A stretch of DNA of 62,420 bases from an uncultured Sphingomonas sp. (GTDB lineage: Bacteria > Pseudomonadota > Alphaproteobacteria > Sphingomonadales > Sphingomonadaceae): NCBI RefSeq assembly GCF_913778135.1, contig NZ_CAJYVU010000131.1, positions 1-62,420 of the forward strand. Reading direction: 5' to 3'. Under the pieces are notes generated by a model. That model was not told the origin of the DNA. It saw only the letters and a list, made by a program, of their open reading frames with translations, and made no database searches. A program made the position numbers and the translations under genes. The number at the start of each line of letters is the position of its first letter. The stretch's first letter is position 1. Positions 28,860 to 41,101 of the stretch are shown one piece after another.

Positions 28860-30535
28860 CGGGGTTCCAGGGTTGCGGCATCGATCCCGAGCGCGGGCAG
28901 CAGCCGCCCGGTGCGGGCGAGCAGCGCGTAGCGCGCGCTGTCGAGTTCGATTACGGTCTGAAGATAGCGCGCGGCGACGCTGAAGTAATTGCTCTCCGCG
29001 CCGAGCAGGTCGAACAGCGTCCCGCGCGACACGCGGAACCGCTCGGCAAGCACGTCGCGCGACTGGCGACCGGCAAGGTAATTGGCGCGGATCGCCGCCT
29101 CCGCATCCTCCAGCGCGGCGACGTCGGACAGCGCGATCTCGGCATCGCGCAGCGCCTCGATCCTAGTCCGGCGCAGTCGCGCGTCGGCACCGTCAGCGCG
29201 CGCCACCGCCTGGCGCATCCGCTGCGACGCACCGCCGCCCAACCGCAGCGAGAGCGTCAGATTGCCGCGGATGTCGTAATCGCGATCCGTCTCGATGATG
29301 CCGTAACGACCGGCGTCGACCCCGAGCGTGACCTGCGGCAACAGGTCGGAGTTCGCCGCCTTGGCATCGTAGCGCGCGGCCTGCGCACTCGACCGCGCGG
29401 CGCGCACCGCGGGCAGTTGGTCGGCATCGTTGCCGAGCGTGCCGCGCGTGACCGCCGCCAGCGCGGGCGCCGGTGCGCGGCCGAGGTCGGCGGGCGGCGC
29501 GCTGCCGATCACCGCGGCATATTGCGCCTCCGCACTCACCAACTGGCGGCGAAAATCGGCGACCTGCGCGTCGGCGGAGGCGATGTAGCCGTCGACTTGC
29601 ACGACATCGGCGGGGGCGGCCGCACCCTGGCGGACCCGGTCCTGCAAGGCGGTGCGCAGGTCGCGTTGGCTGCCCGAGAAGGCGCTAGCCAGCCGCACCA
29701 ACGCGCGCAGACCGTAGACCTGGTACCACGCCGACACCGCGACCAGCGCGACGCGCGTGCCGCTGTCCTCCACCCCGGCGCGCGCCGCCTCAAGCCGCGC
29801 GTCACCGGCGCGGATGCGGTTACGGCTGGCGCCGAAATCAACCAGCGGCTGCTGGACGCGCAGCAGTCCATCGGTGCGCCGGCGTGGACGCGAGCGTTCG
29901 AGGACGTTGCCCGGGTCGTTCGAGAACGCGCGGCTGAGCACGCGAAAGGTCGACACCGATGCGTCGAGCGTCGGCAGCGAGCGCGCAACCGCCTCGTCGC
30001 GGACAGCGTCGGCTTCGGCGACCTGCGCGGTTGCCTCGTCGAGCGCGGGGTTGCGGCGCACCGCGTCGGCGATCGCGGCGTGAAAGGCGTCGGGATCGGT
30101 CGAGGCGCGCGCAAGGCGCAGCACCGGATCGGTTGCGGGATCGATCCGCAGCGGATCGGTCGCGGGCAGCGGCAGCCCGCCCTCGACACTGCGTCGTGGC
30201 AGCGACTGGCGCGGGGCGGGACGCAGGTCGATCGTGCGCGTCGGCTGAGGCAACTGGTATGCGGGCAGCGTCGTGGTCGGGACAATGGGCGTGGTCGCGG
30301 CGGGCAGTGAGGAACTGGCCGGCACCGGCACGGGCAGCGGCGGAATGGACGGTGCCGGTGCCGGAGAGATCGGACGCGGCGTCGCGCCCTGCTGCGGATT
30401 GACCACCAGCGAACCCGATGGCGCAGGCGTGACCTGCGCGGCCATCGCCGGCGTCATGCTCGCGGTCAGCCCGCCCAGCAGCGCGATATGCGGTACGCGC
30501 CTCCTCCGACGCCCACCGGTTCGTGTCACCGTCAT
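28856..30535 (-). CDS. TolC family outer membrane protein of the type I system
   Basis: 559 residues. Arg-rich start and signal peptide ending PAMAAQ, then an unusual approximately 110-residue Pro/Ser/Thr-rich linker (about 30-140), then the OEP domain: helical hairpins with AIADAVRRNPALDEATAQVAE, VQQPLVDFGASRNRI and LSLRLGGGASQRMRQAVARA. The long Pro-rich stretch before the barrel is not usual for TolC. GGGGGGCGA lies just before the ATG at 30535. It is first in the order TolC-ABC-HlyD, with an ATGA overlap to the ABC gene. The upstream hairpin at 30622-30659 separates it from the peptide gene. Confidence 0.88.
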   Translation of the reverse strand: MTVTRTGGRRRRRVPHIALLGGLTASMTPAMAAQVTPAPSGSLVVNPQQGATPRPISPAPAPSIPPLPVPVPASSSLPAATTPIVPTTTLPAYQLPQPTRTIDLRPAPRQSLPRRSVEGGLPLPATDPLRIDPATDPVLRLARASTDPDAFHAAIADAVRRNPALDEATAQVAEADAVRDEAVARSLPTLDASVSTFRVLSRAFSNDPGNVLERSRPRRRTDGLLRVQQPLVDFGASRNRIRAGDARLEAARAGVEDSGTRVALVAVSAWYQVYGLRALVRLASAFSGSQRDLRTALQDRVRQGAAAPADVVQVDGYIASADAQVADFRRQLVSAEAQYAAVIGSAPPADLGRAPAPALAAVTRGTLGNDADQLPAVRAARSSAQAARYDAKAANSDLLPQVTLGVDAGRYGIIETDRDYDIRGNLTLSLRLGGGASQRMRQAVARADGADARLRRTRIEALRDAEIALSDVAALEDAEAAIRANYLAGRQSRDVLAERFRVSRGTLFDLLGAESNYFSVAARYLQTVIELDSARYALLARTGRLLPALGIDAATLEPR

Positions 30536-30621
30536 TCGCCCCCCAGTCGGTGCGGCGTTGCCCAATGTTGCTTGTCCACGCAAGAGCCTGATTGTTGGGA
30601 GGAAAACAAGTCCCGCAACGC

Positions 30622-30659
30622 GCAGGGCCGGCGCGGAAGTGTTTCCGTGCCGGCCCTGC
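30622..30659 (-). terminator. Strong hairpin between the peptide gene and TolC
   Basis: 17-bp arms (30622-30638 and 30643-30659) with one G-T pair and a 4-nt loop, starting 20 bp after the stop of the 42-residue peptide. No T-run follows on the minus strand, so it may be an attenuator or mRNA 3' stabiliser rather than a full terminator. The same hairpin follows the second peptide (45882-45918). Confidence 0.75.
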
Positions 30660-30678
30660 TTGTGGTTTGGTGCGGTGA

Positions 30679-30807
30679 TCAGGAGGTCGTGAAGCTGCCG
30701 TCGCCGGTCTGGCGGGTGCCGACCTCGGCCTGGCCAGCTGCGATCTTCTCGACCGCGGGGCGGACCCAAGGCTTGCGGGCGGGTGCGGCAGTGATGGTCT
30801 TGGTCAT
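30679..30807 (-). CDS. 42-residue peptide, candidate lasso peptide precursor 1
   Basis: Not a usual database-size gene, but well supported: ATG at 30807 with AGAAGGGAA upstream, 26 bp behind the giant RTX gene, followed by a hairpin, with a near copy at 45938-46063. Residues 12-22 (KPWVRPAVEKI) fit the Y/W-x-x-P-x-L leader motif bound by B1 proteins. The tail is GTRQTGDGSFTTS (30-42). Asp36 is the only possible ring acceptor; a core starting at Gly30 gives a 7-residue ring, at Val29 an 8-residue ring (the spacing seen in paeninodin), at Glu28 a 9-residue ring. Phe39 could plug the ring, and the C-terminal Ser would suit the HPr-kinase homologue at 56708. Against it: no Thr at -2 and no B1/C/B2 gene next door. 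Confidence 0.6.
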   Translation of the reverse strand: MTKTITAAPARKPWVRPAVEKIAAGQAEVGTRQTGDGSFTTS

Positions 30808-30833
30808 GTGTATTTCCCTTCTGTTTGTTCGGG

Positions 30834-33800
30834 TCAGGCGATGATCGTCTGATGGTGGTCGAGCGGTGCTGCTGCCTCGAGCGGCGTGACGACGCCGGTG
30901 TTGCCGCCTCCGAATGCTTCGATCGAAACCGGCGCACCCGGGTCGGTGCGGATCACGAGGTCGGAGCCTGCCTGGTAGCCGTCGACACCATCGGTGTTGA
31001 TGACCAGGAACGTCTGCCCTGCGTAATCACCCGAGCTCGCGGTGAAGAACACGCCGTTCGTGCCCGTCAGCGTCGTACCAATTGCCTGTGACAGATCGGC
31101 GTCGAAGCTGTTCTGCGACAGCTGGCCGCCGCTCTGGTCGGTGAAGCTGGCGTAGGTCTGGCCGTTCACCTGGATCGTGTCGCTCGCGCGATCGAAGTCG
31201 AGGATCGTGTCGAACCCGGTGCTCGCCGAGTCAGCGGCACCATTGAACACGAACGTGTCGTTGCCGGCACCACCCGTCATCGTGTCGTGGCCGAGACCGC
31301 CGAAGATGATGTCGTTGCCGGCACCCCCGGTCAACGTGTCGTTGCCCGAGCCCGACAGGATGCGCAGGTTGCCGTTCGTCTCCGCACTGCCATCGATCGT
31401 GAGATCGGCGAGTACCGGCCCCACCTGATCCTGGAAGCTCGTCACCGCGGTGATCGTCTTGGTCTCGCCGGCTGCCACCCAGCTGTCGTCGACCGTGATC
31501 GCGCCGTAGCTGTTGATCGTGCCGTTAGGCCCGCGCAGGAGCGCCACCACCTCGACGTCGACGCGCGCGTCGAGCGTCAGGTTGCTCGAGAAGCCGTCGA
31601 AGCCGATCTGGTCGACACCGCCGCCACCGACCACCGTGTCGCTCGCCCCGAACCGGTCGGGTCCGAAGAAGAACGCGTCGCTGTTCGCGCCACCCGTCAG
31701 CGTGTCGATACCCTGCCCGCCGAAGAACAGGAACGAGCCATCGGTTTCAGCCGACCCGTTGAAGGTCAGGCTGTCGCCGCTGTCCAGGCCGCCACCGAAC
31801 ACGGTGAACACCTGCCCTGCGACCACTGCGCCGTCGTCGGTGGTGATGTCGTAATTGCCACCCTCCAGCACCGCCAGCACCTCGACGTTGGTGAGCGTGC
31901 CGGCTTCCAGCACCAGCGCGTTCGCGCCGGTGTAGTTGCCCTGCAGCGCGACCTGGTCGTTGTTGCCAGCACCCGCGTCGATCCGGTCCGCACCCGTCAA
32001 CGCCGCGCCGGCGTAGATCGCGTCGTTGCCCGCACCCGTCGCGAGCGTCACCGCTCCCGTCTTCGCCGACAGGTCGAACGTGTCGGCACCGGCATTGCCC
32101 AGCGTCAGCACCACGCCGTCGGCGAAGCGATAATGCTCGACGTTGGTGAAGGTGCTCGTCTCGCCGCCCGCATTGCGCGCGATCGTGACCGACCCGGCTC
32201 CCTGCGTCACCGTATAGTCGTTGTAGTTACCACGCAGCACGCCGGTGTCGTCACCCGCACCGCCGTCGACGGTGTTGGTGCCCGCACCGACCGCCAGCAC
32301 GTTGCTGCCGGCAGTACCGGTCAGCGTGCGCCCGCCTGCGTTCAGCACCAGCGTGGTGCCGTCGACGAAGCGGTAGTTTTCGACATTCGAGAAGGTTGTC
32401 TGCTCGCTGCCGTCGGTGCTGGTGAAGCGCGCGGTCGTCGCGGTGAGCGTCTCGATCAGATACTGGTCGCTGGTCAGCTCCAGCACGCCGGTGTCATTAC
32501 CCGCACCGCCGTCGACGGTGTTGGTGCCGGTGCCGCCCGCGAGCAGGTCGTCTCCCGATCCGCCGTTCAGCACGTCGTCGCCCGCGCCACCGAAGAGCAG
32601 GTCGTTGCCTGACCCGCCGTTCAGCGTATCGTCGCCGTCGTTGCCGTTCAGCGTGTCGTCACCCGACCCACCGTTCAGCACGTCGTCGCCCGCCCCACCC
32701 GACAGCTGGTCGTTGCCGCCACCGCCGTTGATCGTGTCGTCGCCCGTACCGCCATTGATGAGGTCGCCGAACGAAGTGCCGGTGATGATGTCGTCACCGT
32801 CGGTCGCCTGCGCCTGCGCGCCGGTCTCCTCCGATCCGTTGATCGTGTAGGTCACGTTCTGCGTTGTCGAGGCACCGAGCTGGTCGGTCACCGTCACGGT
32901 GAAGGTCGCTGTGATGCTCTGACCGGCATCGAGGTAATCGGGCGATGGCAGATTGAACGTATATTCGCCCGTCTCGCTGTTCACCGTGAAGGCCGCGGCG
33001 ACCGCCGCCTGCTGGTCCGCGGTCAGCGTCCGCCCGCTCGCCGTCACGCTCGACGCGGTGCGCGCGAACGTGTCGGTGTCGCCGACGTCGTCCGTCACCG
33101 CGACCCGGCCGGTCAGCGCAATCGCGCTGTCGGTTTCGGTGACGGTCTGCGTGTAAGGTCCCGCCTCTGCCGACGGTATCGCCGGATTGGTCAGCGACAC
33201 CTGCAGCGTGTAGATCGAGCCGGCAGGTGCCGGATTGCCGACTCCTCCGAAAGCAACTGCCACAGGGAAGCTATATCGATCGATCGCGACGGTATAGGTG
33301 CCGGCGGCCAGCGTTGCCGTCAGGAAGCTGTTTACGCTGTTTTCGTCCGCGCCGTTGCCAAGGCTGCTGTCGTCATTCCCGTCAACCTGGTTCCCCGCGG
33401 CGTCGTAGATTGCCACCGTGGTGTCAAAGTCTGCACCATCGACGTCGAGCGTCACCGTGCCGCCACCTGCACCGACCGTGAAGGTGTAATAGTCGATCAC
33501 GCCTTCGCTGGTCGTGCCCTGGATCGAGACGTGCGGCACCGTGGTCGCGTTGCCGACATCCGGGTTGGCGGCATAGCCGAACAGGCCGTCGAGGCTGGTC
33601 GCGGTCGCGAAGCTGCCGTTGGCGGACGTCGTGTCGACCAGCACCGCCGGACCCGGCTGCACCACCACCGGCGCGTCGTTGACGCCGTTGATCGTCACCG
33701 TGACCTGCTGCTCGGTACCATCGGCGGTCAGCGCGGTGAACGTGTCGGTGCGCGTGTCGCCCTGACCGATCTCCTGGATGCTGCGCTGATTGTTGTCGGC

Positions 33801-36800
33801 GGTGTAGGTGTAGGTCCCGTCAGTGTTCAGCACGAACGTGCCGTACTGGCCGGTCGCGGTCTGCGCCTGGTAGCTCGACTGGTTCGTGTCGGCGTCGGTT
33901 ACGGTCAGCGTGCCGGTCGCGACCAGGTTGGTCGTGCCCGTCGCCACCGCATCCTCGGTCACGAATGCCTCGGTGTTGCCGCCCGTCACGGGCGCGTCGT
34001 TGACACCGTTCAGCGTGATCGTGAACGTGCCCGTGCCGGTCGCATTGTCTGTGCCCGAGCCGTCGGTCGCCGAGATCGTGTAGGTGAGCACCAGCGTGCC
34101 GGTCAGCGCGTTCACCGCCGCGTCGTTGGGCGTGAAGGTGTACGAACCGTCGGTGTTGACGACCAGATCGCCGTAGGCGTCGTTCCGCGTATTTTCCTCC
34201 GCCGAGCCAGCGCGCGCGAAGGTGAAGCTCTGGTCGCTGAAATCGGCGTCGGACACCGTGCCGACCGGCTGGACCTGCGACGTGCCCTCGACCTGTGCCA
34301 GCGGCAGGAAGGTGAAGGCGCTGTTGGTGTTGCTGATCTGACCGCTGAACGCGGTGAATGTGTCGATCTCGCTCGTGTCGTTATAGGTCACGAGGTCGCC
34401 GCCCGTCAGCACCGGCGTGTCGTTGGTGCCGTTGATCGTCACCGTAACGATGTTCGAGCCGGTGTTGTCGGCCGATCTGACCTCGAACTCCTCGGTGTAC
34501 GTCTCGCCCGCGCCGAAGAATTGCACGGCCTCGTTGTCGACGGTGTAGGTCCAGTTGCCCGCAGCATCGATCGTGAAGCGGCCGAATTCACCGTCGGTCT
34601 CGGTCTGCGGCTGGATCGTCGCCTCGTTGGTGTCAACGTCCGACACGGTCACGGTGCCACTGGTCGTCAGCGTCGCCGGGGCGTTGTCGGTTGCCGGCGT
34701 GACGTTCACGTCTTCGGTGACGCTGCCGCTCAGCTGCCCGCCGATCGTCGCATTGTCGTTCGCGCCGGTCACGTTGATCGTGAAGTCGGCCTGCGACGTC
34801 GAGCCCGCATTGTCGCTCACCTGAACCGTGTAGGTGAGCGTCCGCTGCTCCCCCTCGGGCAAAGCGTTGATCGCGGCGCTGTTGGGGGTGAAGGTGTAGG
34901 TGCCGTCGCTCGCCAGCGCGAACGTGCCGTAGGTCGCATCGGGGGTCCCGACGACCGTGTAGCTGTAGGTGTCGCTGTTATCCACGTCGGTCAGCTGACC
35001 GACGCCGTTCGCGCCACTCGTGTGATCGTTGTCGATCCGCCCGCTGATGGCCGTGAACGTGTCGGTCGCAGCCGTGTCGGTAATCGCTCCGATCTGTCCA
35101 CCCGTCAGCGTCACATTGTCGTTGGTGCCCGTGATCGTCACCGTCACCACCTGACTCGCCGTGCCGTCGCTCGACACCGCGGTGAAGCTGTCGGTGATCG
35201 TCTTGCCCGCGCTCAGCTGCTGGATCGCGGTCTGGCTGTTGTCCGCGCTGTAGCTCCAGTTGCCATTCGCATCGAGCGAGAAGCTGCCGTAGCCGTTCGT
35301 GCCCGCGGTGCCCGTCTGCATACGGAACACCGCCTCGCCGGTGTCGGCGTCGGTGACGGACAGCTGCCCCGTCGTTGTCAGCGTCGCGGCCGCATCCTCG
35401 GTCACGCCACCGGTCGCGGTGCCCGTGATCGTCGCCGCCTCGTTCGCGCCCGTCACCGTGAAGGTGAGCGTGGCGGGCGCGGAGTCACCCACGTCGCCGT
35501 CATCGGCACGGTAGGTGAACACGTCCTGTGCGGTTGCCCCGCCGTTCAGCGCGGTCGTGGCAGCCGTGTTCGCGACATAGCTATAGCTACCGTCGGCATT
35601 GAGCGTCAGCGTGCCGTAGATGCCGGTCACCGCCTGGCCAACCGCGCCAACAGTGTCGCCGAACGACACCGCCGCGACAACCTTCTGGTCCGCTCCGCCC
35701 TGGTCAAGGTTGACGTCGTTTGCCAACACGCCGGTCGCAGCCGTCGCGGTCAACGTCGCCGGGGTGGAACCCGCCGTGGTGGTTGAGGTCGCAGTGACCA
35801 CCGCCACGTCGTCGCGGCTCGCAACCAGCGCATTGCCGTCCTGCACGGTGACCGTGAACACGTCGTCGCCGTTGACGAAGCTCACGCGCTCGATGTTGCT
35901 CAGCCGGTCGGTGCCGAGGCCACCACCCGGCGTGATGCGCAGTTCGTCGCCCAGCTGCACCGCGATGCCGTCGGCCGCAGCCACGCCGCGGTAGACCGCG
36001 GTGTCGGTGCCCGCACCGCCGTCGATCTGGTCGTTGCCTGCACCGCCCTCGACAACATTGTCGCCCGCGTCACCGATGAACTGGTCGTTGCCCGACCCCA
36101 GAATGACGTTCTCGAAGCCCGAAACCTGGTCGACGCCGCCCTGCGCGCCCGCATTCACCTGACCCTCGGCGAGGTTCACCTGCACGATGTTGGTGATGTC
36201 GCCGTAGTAGAGCGTATCGTTGCCCGTTCCACCGATCAGCACGTCGTTGCCCGCACCGCCAGACACGAAGTCGTTGCCCGCGCCCGCGTCGATCGTGTTC
36301 GCGCCCGCGTTGCCGACGATGATGTCGTCGCCCGCGCCTGACGTCACGTTCTCGATGCTGCGCAGCGCGTCGACGCCGATCGCACCGCCGTAGGCGTAGC
36401 CGACCGGCGTGTTCGTCGGCAGGTCGTTGCGCGTCAGGATCGCCTGCAACCGCGCGCCGATGTCGCTCGGCGCACCCGCCGGGAACATCGCGCCCGCACC
36501 CTGGCTACGATCCGCCTCGATCAGGTTGATGACGAGGTTCGCGCCCGTTCCTTGCGAGGTGTAGGTGACCGTGTCGGTGCCCTGACCGCCGTCGTAGAAG
36601 TCGTCGCCTTCGCCCGCACCGCCGACGATCGTGTCGTTGCCGTCGCCGCCCGACACGTCGTCGTTGCCCGCGCCCGTCTCGATGAAGTCGTTGCCCGTGC
36701 CACCGGTGACGCGGTCATTGCCGCGATCGGTGATGATTCGGTCGTCGCCCGCACCGCCGTCGACCACGTAGCTCGCCGTGCCGAGACCGGTGAACTGATC

Positions 36801-39800
36801 GTTCCCCGTACCCGTCGCGATGATGCGCGTGTCGCCCGTGTTGTTGTCGGTCACCGTGAACGTGTCGTTGTTGTCCTCGCCCGTCACCGTGATCGTCACG
36901 GTTGCGGTGCTGCCACCGTTCAGCGTGTAGGTGAACGTGTCGATCGCATGCGTCTGATCGAACGGCGCGCCCGAGTCAGGCCCCGCCAGACGCTGGAACG
37001 CGTCGTTGGGATTGTAGGCATAGGTGCCGTCGCTGTTGAGCGTCAGCAGCGCGCCCGAGGCAAGCGTGATCTGCTGCCCGACGTTCGCCGCCACCCCGTT
37101 GACCGCGGCAACCGTCCTCGCTCCGGCGTCAACGTCGGTGTCGTTACCCAGCACGTTGCCGCTGGTCGTGCCCGTCTCCAGCACCGCACCCGTATCCGCA
37201 ACCGCCACCGGCGCGTCATCGACCGGGGTCACCGTGATCGTCGCTGCGGTCACCGCCGTACCGCCGTCGCCGTCAGTCAGCGTGTAGCTGAGCGTGCGCG
37301 TCGCAGCCGACGGGTTCTCCGACGCATTGGCATAGGCGACCGCGTCCGTCACCTGCTGCACCAGCCCCGGCGTCGCGTTCGTGTTGAAGCTGATCACCAG
37401 CGCCGCACCGTTCGTGCCACCAGTGTAGGTGCCGATCTGCGCGGTCGGGTTGAACGACGGAACAAACGTGCCGTTCTCGAACACGAGAACCTGCTGTCCG
37501 GTCAGGATCACGCCGCCCGACGCCTGCAGCGTCGACGACGACAGCAGCGACAGCTGGTCCTCGCCCGCACTCCCCGCGGTGAACGCCACCGTCAGCGTGC
37601 CACCGTCGAAGTTCGCCGAGTCCACGTCGGTCACGGTCGCCCCCGGCGCAATCGCCGTCGCCACCTGGTTCTCGGTATACGCCAGCGCAGCCGAGGTGCC
37701 CGCACCCGCACCGTTCAGGTCAACCACCGGCGCGTCGTTCACCGCTGTCACCGTGATCGTCAGCGTGTTGGGCGTCTGGTCGGTGTTCTGCCCGCCGTTC
37801 GACGTGCCGCCATTGTCCTGCACGCGGAAGCTGAGCGTGACGTCGCGCGTCGTGTTGGTGTCGGCGGGCGTGAACACCAGCCGGTTCGCGGCGATGTCGG
37901 CTGCGGAGACGAACTGGCCCGCCACCACTGCGTTCTGGCCGAGCGTCAGCGTGCCCGTCGTCGGCACCGTGTCGATGAAGGCGCCGTTGAAGCTGTTTGC
38001 CGGGCTGTCGTCCAGGTCGGAGAAGCCGAAGTTGGCGGTCGTCACGGTGATCGCGGCATTCTCGGGCGTCGTGATGGTCGAGTTGGTGCCCGACGGCGCG
38101 TCGTTTACCGACGCCAAAGTCAGCCCGAACGAGCCGATCGCCGACAGGTCGCTGCCGCCGTTCGCGGTGCCGCCATTGTCGCGCACCTGGTACCCGAAAT
38201 CGGTCTGCCCATGAACGTTGGAGTTGGGGATGAAGACGAAGTCCCCGGCGTTGATCTGAGCGCGCGTGATCTCCGTATTGGCATCCACCCGGAAGAAAAA
38301 GTCGCCCGACTTCAGCGCCAGGGTGCCCAGGCCTGCGCCCGGCAACGAGGTGATCCGCACCGCAGCCAGGCTATTGCCCTCGACATCGCTGAAGCCGAAG
38401 TCGCTGGCGTTGAAGACGCGAGTGGTGTCTTCCAGTGCAACGGCGAAGTTGGGCATCGACGGCAGCACCGGCGCGTCATTGACCGAAGCGATCGCGATCG
38501 TGGCGGTCTGCGTCGCGGTCAGCGCGCCGCCCTGGCCGGTGTTACCCAGGTCGTTGACCGACACGCTCAGCGTGGTGGAGGCGGGCGGCGCGTCGCTGGT
38601 GGGGGTGTAGGAGATTGAGCTGGTGCTCGCCGCGCCGGTGCCGAGAAACGCATTGAGCTGCGCCACCGTGCCACTGAACGTCGCCGAATATAGGTCGGTG
38701 CCGAACTGGTTCGAACCCGTCAGGGTGACGCCGCTGTTGCCGACGTCGAACACCAAGGCACCCGAGCCCTGCGCGACCGAGATGGTGGCGCTGACCACGC
38801 TGTTGCCTGCATCGACGTCGGCGACGGTGATGTGGCCCTTCAGATTGTCTGCCATCTGCTCGGTCGCGCCGGTCAGGCCCGCTATCGTCACCGTAGGCGC
38901 GTCGTTCACCGCAGTGACCTGTACAGTCGACGATGCGGCCGTGCTGTTGAGCGAGCCGTCGTTGACCGTGAAGTTGATCGTGCGGTCCTGCGTGCCCGGA
39001 TTCTCGCTGGTGGTCGAATAGGTAATGCTGCGCAGCGCCGCCTGATAGGCGTCGATACTGGCGGTGCCGCTCAACGTCAGCACGCCGGTCGCGGTGTTGT
39101 ACGAACCCGTAATGCCGTTCTGATTGATGAAGTTCAGCTGGTCGCCGGCCGAGAAATTGCCATTGATCGCGACCTGCGCGCCCGCCAACGTCGTGTTATC
39201 GACATCCGACAACGCGATCGCACCATTGACCACGGTCGCCGCGCCACCCTCGGTATGCGCAATTGTATTGCCGCCACCCGTCGCGACCGGCGCGTCGTTG
39301 ATCGCGGTAATGTTGATGAACTTGGTGGCGCTGGCGGACAGCTCGCCGCCATCGCCGGAGGTGCCGCCGTCGTTGGTGGTCATCGTAATCCGCGCCGAGC
39401 CGTTCAGGTTCGCGGTCGGCGTGAACGCGATGCTGTCGTCGATCACCGCGTTGATCTGCGCCAGCGTGCCGGTCAGCACGATCGTCGACGTACCGCCCGA
39501 GTTGGTGACGGTGTAGCTCGCGCCGCCCGAGGCGATGGCGAAGTTCTGCGGCTCGCTCACGGTCAACGTGCCCGCAGTGGTCGACAGCGTCGTCGTGTAG
39601 GTCGAGGCGCCGTTGTTATCCGGGTCGACGATCGACAGGCCGGTGATGATCGTCGACCCTGCGTCCTCGTTGATCGTCTGCGTAGCGCCCGTGGTGTTGA
39701 CCGGCGCGTCGTTGATCGCGGTGACCTCCACGATCGAGGTCGCGACATTGCTGTCGGCCTGACCGTCGTTGACGGTGAAGCTGATCGTGCGGTCCTGCGT

Positions 39801-41093
39801 CGACGGGTTGTCGCTGCGGGTGAAATAGAAGACGCTGCGCAGCGCCGCCTGATAGGCGTCGACGCTGGCGGTGCCACTCAGCGTCAGCACGCCGTTGCTG
39901 TACGTGGCCGAGAGGCCGTTCGGGTATGCAATATCCAGCTGGTCGCCGTCCGAGAAATTGTCGATCGCGACGCGCGCACCCGTCAACGTCGTGTTGTCGA
40001 TGTCCGACAGCGTGATCGCGCCGTTGACTTCGACCCCATCGCCTTCGGTAACGGAAACCGTGTTGCCGCCACCGCCGAGCACGGGGGCCTGCGCCTGGTA
40101 GATGATGGCTGTGGCGTCGTTGGTGCGGTCGATGATGTCGACGTCGCCGTCATGGTCGATATCAACGACGTCCATCGTCGTGCGCGTGACCTGCGTGGTG
40201 CTGAAGTCGACGCCGGCGAAGGTGGCGGAGTTGTTCGCATTGGCGAAATCGGTGAACGTGCCGTCGCCGTTGTTCTGCTTGTAACCGATACCAACGCCTG
40301 CGACGTTGCCGTTCTGATACAGGATGTCGATGTCGCCATCGCTGTCGAAGTCGCCGAAGATCATGCGCGAGTCGTACTGGCCCGTGTCGCCGATCGTGTC
40401 GGGACCCGCTGCGAAGCCGTTTGCGCCCTGATAAAGGATGCGGGTGGCGTTGTTGGTGCGATCGATAATGTCGACACGACCGTCGTGGTTGATATCCTCG
40501 ACGCTCATGGTCGTGCGCGTGACCTGCGTCGTGCTGAGGTCGATGCCTGCGAACGTGGCAGAAGCCTTGGCATCCGCGAAGTCGGTGAAGGTGCCGTTAC
40601 CGTTGTTCTGCTTGTAGCCGATGCCGGCACCCGCGACGTTGCCGTTCTGGTACAGGATGTCGGTATCGCCGTCATTGTCGAAATCGCCGAAGATCATCCG
40701 CGAGTCGTACTGCCCAGTATCACCGATCGTGTCGGGACCCGAGGTGAAACCCGTCGGCGTCTGGTACAGGATGTTCGTGGCGCCGTTGCTGCGATCAACG
40801 ATATCGGCACGACCGTCGTTGTTAATGTCCTCGACCGACAACACGGTGCGCGAAACTTGCGTTGTGCTGAAATCGACGCCCGCGAACGTGGTCGAGTCGT
40901 TCGCATTGGTAAAATCGTTGAAGGTGCCGTCGCCGTTGTTCTGCTTGTAGCCGATGCCGGCACCCGCGACGTTGCCGTTCTGGTACAGGATGTCGATATC
41001 GCCATCGCCGTCGAAGTCGCCGAAAATCAGCCGGGAATCGTATGCGCCGATGTCACCGATGGTGTCGTTGCCGCGAATGAACTTGCCCGCCAT
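30834..41093 (-). CDS. Giant FG-GAP / VCBS / RTX surface or secreted protein
   Basis: 3419 residues, no signal peptide. Three nearly identical 111-residue FG-GAP repeats (1-340, e.g. [17 protein letters not shown], a Ca-binding DxDxDG loop); many cadherin-like repeats ending TAINDAP (to about 1400); an RTX block (about 1410-1740); VCBS repeats ([10 protein letters not shown]) to about 2500; a pre-peptidase C-terminal-like domain (about 2510-2640; [20 protein letters not shown]); a second RTX block (2750-2865); and a C-terminal module of about 550 residues shared with the serralysin-like protein and ending HHQTIIA. The layout is that of giant type I-secreted adhesins; no enzyme domain is seen. 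The peptide gene follows 26 bp later, and the export genes are immediately downstream. Confidence 0.88.
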   Translation of the reverse strand: MAGKFIRGNDTIGDIGAYDSRLIFGDFDGDGDIDILYQNGNVAGAGIGYKQNNGDGTFNDFTNANDSTTFAGVDFSTTQVSRTVLSVEDINNDGRADIVDRSNGATNILYQTPTGFTSGPDTIGDTGQYDSRMIFGDFDNDGDTDILYQNGNVAGAGIGYKQNNGNGTFTDFADAKASATFAGIDLSTTQVTRTTMSVEDINHDGRVDIIDRTNNATRILYQGANGFAAGPDTIGDTGQYDSRMIFGDFDSDGDIDILYQNGNVAGVGIGYKQNNGDGTFTDFANANNSATFAGVDFSTTQVTRTTMDVVDIDHDGDVDIIDRTNDATAIIYQAQAPVLGGGGNTVSVTEGDGVEVNGAITLSDIDNTTLTGARVAIDNFSDGDQLDIAYPNGLSATYSNGVLTLSGTASVDAYQAALRSVFYFTRSDNPSTQDRTISFTVNDGQADSNVATSIVEVTAINDAPVNTTGATQTINEDAGSTIITGLSIVDPDNNGASTYTTTLSTTAGTLTVSEPQNFAIASGGASYTVTNSGGTSTIVLTGTLAQINAVIDDSIAFTPTANLNGSARITMTTNDGGTSGDGGELSASATKFINITAINDAPVATGGGNTIAHTEGGAATVVNGAIALSDVDNTTLAGAQVAINGNFSAGDQLNFINQNGITGSYNTATGVLTLSGTASIDAYQAALRSITYSTTSENPGTQDRTINFTVNDGSLNSTAASSTVQVTAVNDAPTVTIAGLTGATEQMADNLKGHITVADVDAGNSVVSATISVAQGSGALVFDVGNSGVTLTGSNQFGTDLYSATFSGTVAQLNAFLGTGAASTSSISYTPTSDAPPASTTLSVSVNDLGNTGQGGALTATQTATIAIASVNDAPVLPSMPNFAVALEDTTRVFNASDFGFSDVEGNSLAAVRITSLPGAGLGTLALKSGDFFFRVDANTEITRAQINAGDFVFIPNSNVHGQTDFGYQVRDNGGTANGGSDLSAIGSFGLTLASVNDAPSGTNSTITTPENAAITVTTANFGFSDLDDSPANSFNGAFIDTVPTTGTLTLGQNAVVAGQFVSAADIAANRLVFTPADTNTTRDVTLSFRVQDNGGTSNGGQNTDQTPNTLTITVTAVNDAPVVDLNGAGAGTSAALAYTENQVATAIAPGATVTDVDSANFDGGTLTVAFTAGSAGEDQLSLLSSSTLQASGGVILTGQQVLVFENGTFVPSFNPTAQIGTYTGGTNGAALVISFNTNATPGLVQQVTDAVAYANASENPSAATRTLSYTLTDGDGGTAVTAATITVTPVDDAPVAVADTGAVLETGTTSGNVLGNDTDVDAGARTVAAVNGVAANVGQQITLASGALLTLNSDGTYAYNPNDAFQRLAGPDSGAPFDQTHAIDTFTYTLNGGSTATVTITVTGEDNNDTFTVTDNNTGDTRIIATGTGNDQFTGLGTASYVVDGGAGDDRIITDRGNDRVTGGTGNDFIETGAGNDDVSGGDGNDTIVGGAGEGDDFYDGGQGTDTVTYTSQGTGANLVINLIEADRSQGAGAMFPAGAPSDIGARLQAILTRNDLPTNTPVGYAYGGAIGVDALRSIENVTSGAGDDIIVGNAGANTIDAGAGNDFVSGGAGNDVLIGGTGNDTLYYGDITNIVQVNLAEGQVNAGAQGGVDQVSGFENVILGSGNDQFIGDAGDNVVEGGAGNDQIDGGAGTDTAVYRGVAAADGIAVQLGDELRITPGGGLGTDRLSNIERVSFVNGDDVFTVTVQDGNALVASRDDVAVVTATSTTTAGSTPATLTATAATGVLANDVNLDQGGADQKVVAAVSFGDTVGAVGQAVTGIYGTLTLNADGSYSYVANTAATTALNGGATAQDVFTYRADDGDVGDSAPATLTFTVTGANEAATITGTATGGVTEDAAATLTTTGQLSVTDADTGEAVFRMQTGTAGTNGYGSFSLDANGNWSYSADNSQTAIQQLSAGKTITDSFTAVSSDGTASQVVTVTITGTNDNVTLTGGQIGAITDTAATDTFTAISGRIDNDHTSGANGVGQLTDVDNSDTYSYTVVGTPDATYGTFALASDGTYTFTPNSAAINALPEGEQRTLTYTVQVSDNAGSTSQADFTINVTGANDNATIGGQLSGSVTEDVNVTPATDNAPATLTTSGTVTVSDVDTNEATIQPQTETDGEFGRFTIDAAGNWTYTVDNEAVQFFGAGETYTEEFEVRSADNTGSNIVTVTINGTNDTPVLTGGDLVTYNDTSEIDTFTAFSGQISNTNSAFTFLPLAQVEGTSQVQPVGTVSDADFSDQSFTFARAGSAEENTRNDAYGDLVVNTDGSYTFTPNDAAVNALTGTLVLTYTISATDGSGTDNATGTGTFTITLNGVNDAPVTGGNTEAFVTEDAVATGTTNLVATGTLTVTDADTNQSSYQAQTATGQYGTFVLNTDGTYTYTADNNQRSIQEIGQGDTRTDTFTALTADGTEQQVTVTINGVNDAPVVVQPGPAVLVDTTSANGSFATATSLDGLFGYAANPDVGNATTVPHVSIQGTTSEGVIDYYTFTVGAGGGTVTLDVDGADFDTTVAIYDAAGNQVDGNDDSSLGNGADENSVNSFLTATLAAGTYTVAIDRYSFPVAVAFGGVGNPAPAGSIYTLQVSLTNPAIPSAEAGPYTQTVTETDSAIALTGRVAVTDDVGDTDTFARTASSVTASGRTLTADQQAAVAAAFTVNSETGEYTFNLPSPDYLDAGQSITATFTVTVTDQLGASTTQNVTYTINGSEETGAQAQATDGDDIITGTSFGDLINGGTGDDTINGGGGNDQLSGGAGDDVLNGGSGDDTLNGNDGDDTLNGGSGNDLLFGGAGDDVLNGGSGDDLLAGGTGTNTVDGGAGNDTGVLELTSDQYLIETLTATTARFTSTDGSEQTTFSNVENYRFVDGTTLVLNAGGRTLTGTAGSNVLAVGAGTNTVDGGAGDDTGVLRGNYNDYTVTQGAGSVTIARNAGGETSTFTNVEHYRFADGVVLTLGNAGADTFDLSAKTGAVTLATGAGNDAIYAGAALTGADRIDAGAGNNDQVALQGNYTGANALVLEAGTLTNVEVLAVLEGGNYDITTDDGAVVAGQVFTVFGGGLDSGDSLTFNGSAETDGSFLFFGGQGIDTLTGGANSDAFFFGPDRFGASDTVVGGGGVDQIGFDGFSSNLTLDARVDVEVVALLRGPNGTINSYGAITVDDSWVAAGETKTITAVTSFQDQVGPVLADLTIDGSAETNGNLRILSGSGNDTLTGGAGNDIIFGGLGHDTMTGGAGNDTFVFNGAADSASTGFDTILDFDRASDTIQVNGQTYASFTDQSGGQLSQNSFDADLSQAIGTTLTGTNGVFFTASSGDYAGQTFLVINTDGVDGYQAGSDLVIRTDPGAPVSIEAFGGGNTGVVTPLEAAAPLDHHQTIIA
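40084..41080. repeat. Three 333-bp tandem repeats within the giant gene
   Basis: A landmark (TGGTACAGGATGTCG and variants) recurs at 40981, 40648 and 40315, exactly 333 bp apart. Each unit codes for one FG-GAP repeat of 111 residues. The high DNA identity suggests recent amplification or gene conversion. Confidence 0.85.
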
Positions 41094-41101
41094 ACATCCC
41101 C

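Larger units (their letters stand above)
30615..32250. repeat. Copy 1 of a duplicated cassette (RTX C-terminal module, peptide, hairpin)
   Basis: From the hairpin through the peptide gene into the last 450 or so codons of the giant gene, the DNA is closely similar to 45876-47490, including non-coding parts and the shared CAACGCGCAGGGCCGGCGCG. The boundaries at the distal end are approximate; similarity fades near the codons for GNY-DYT. Confidence 0.8.
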
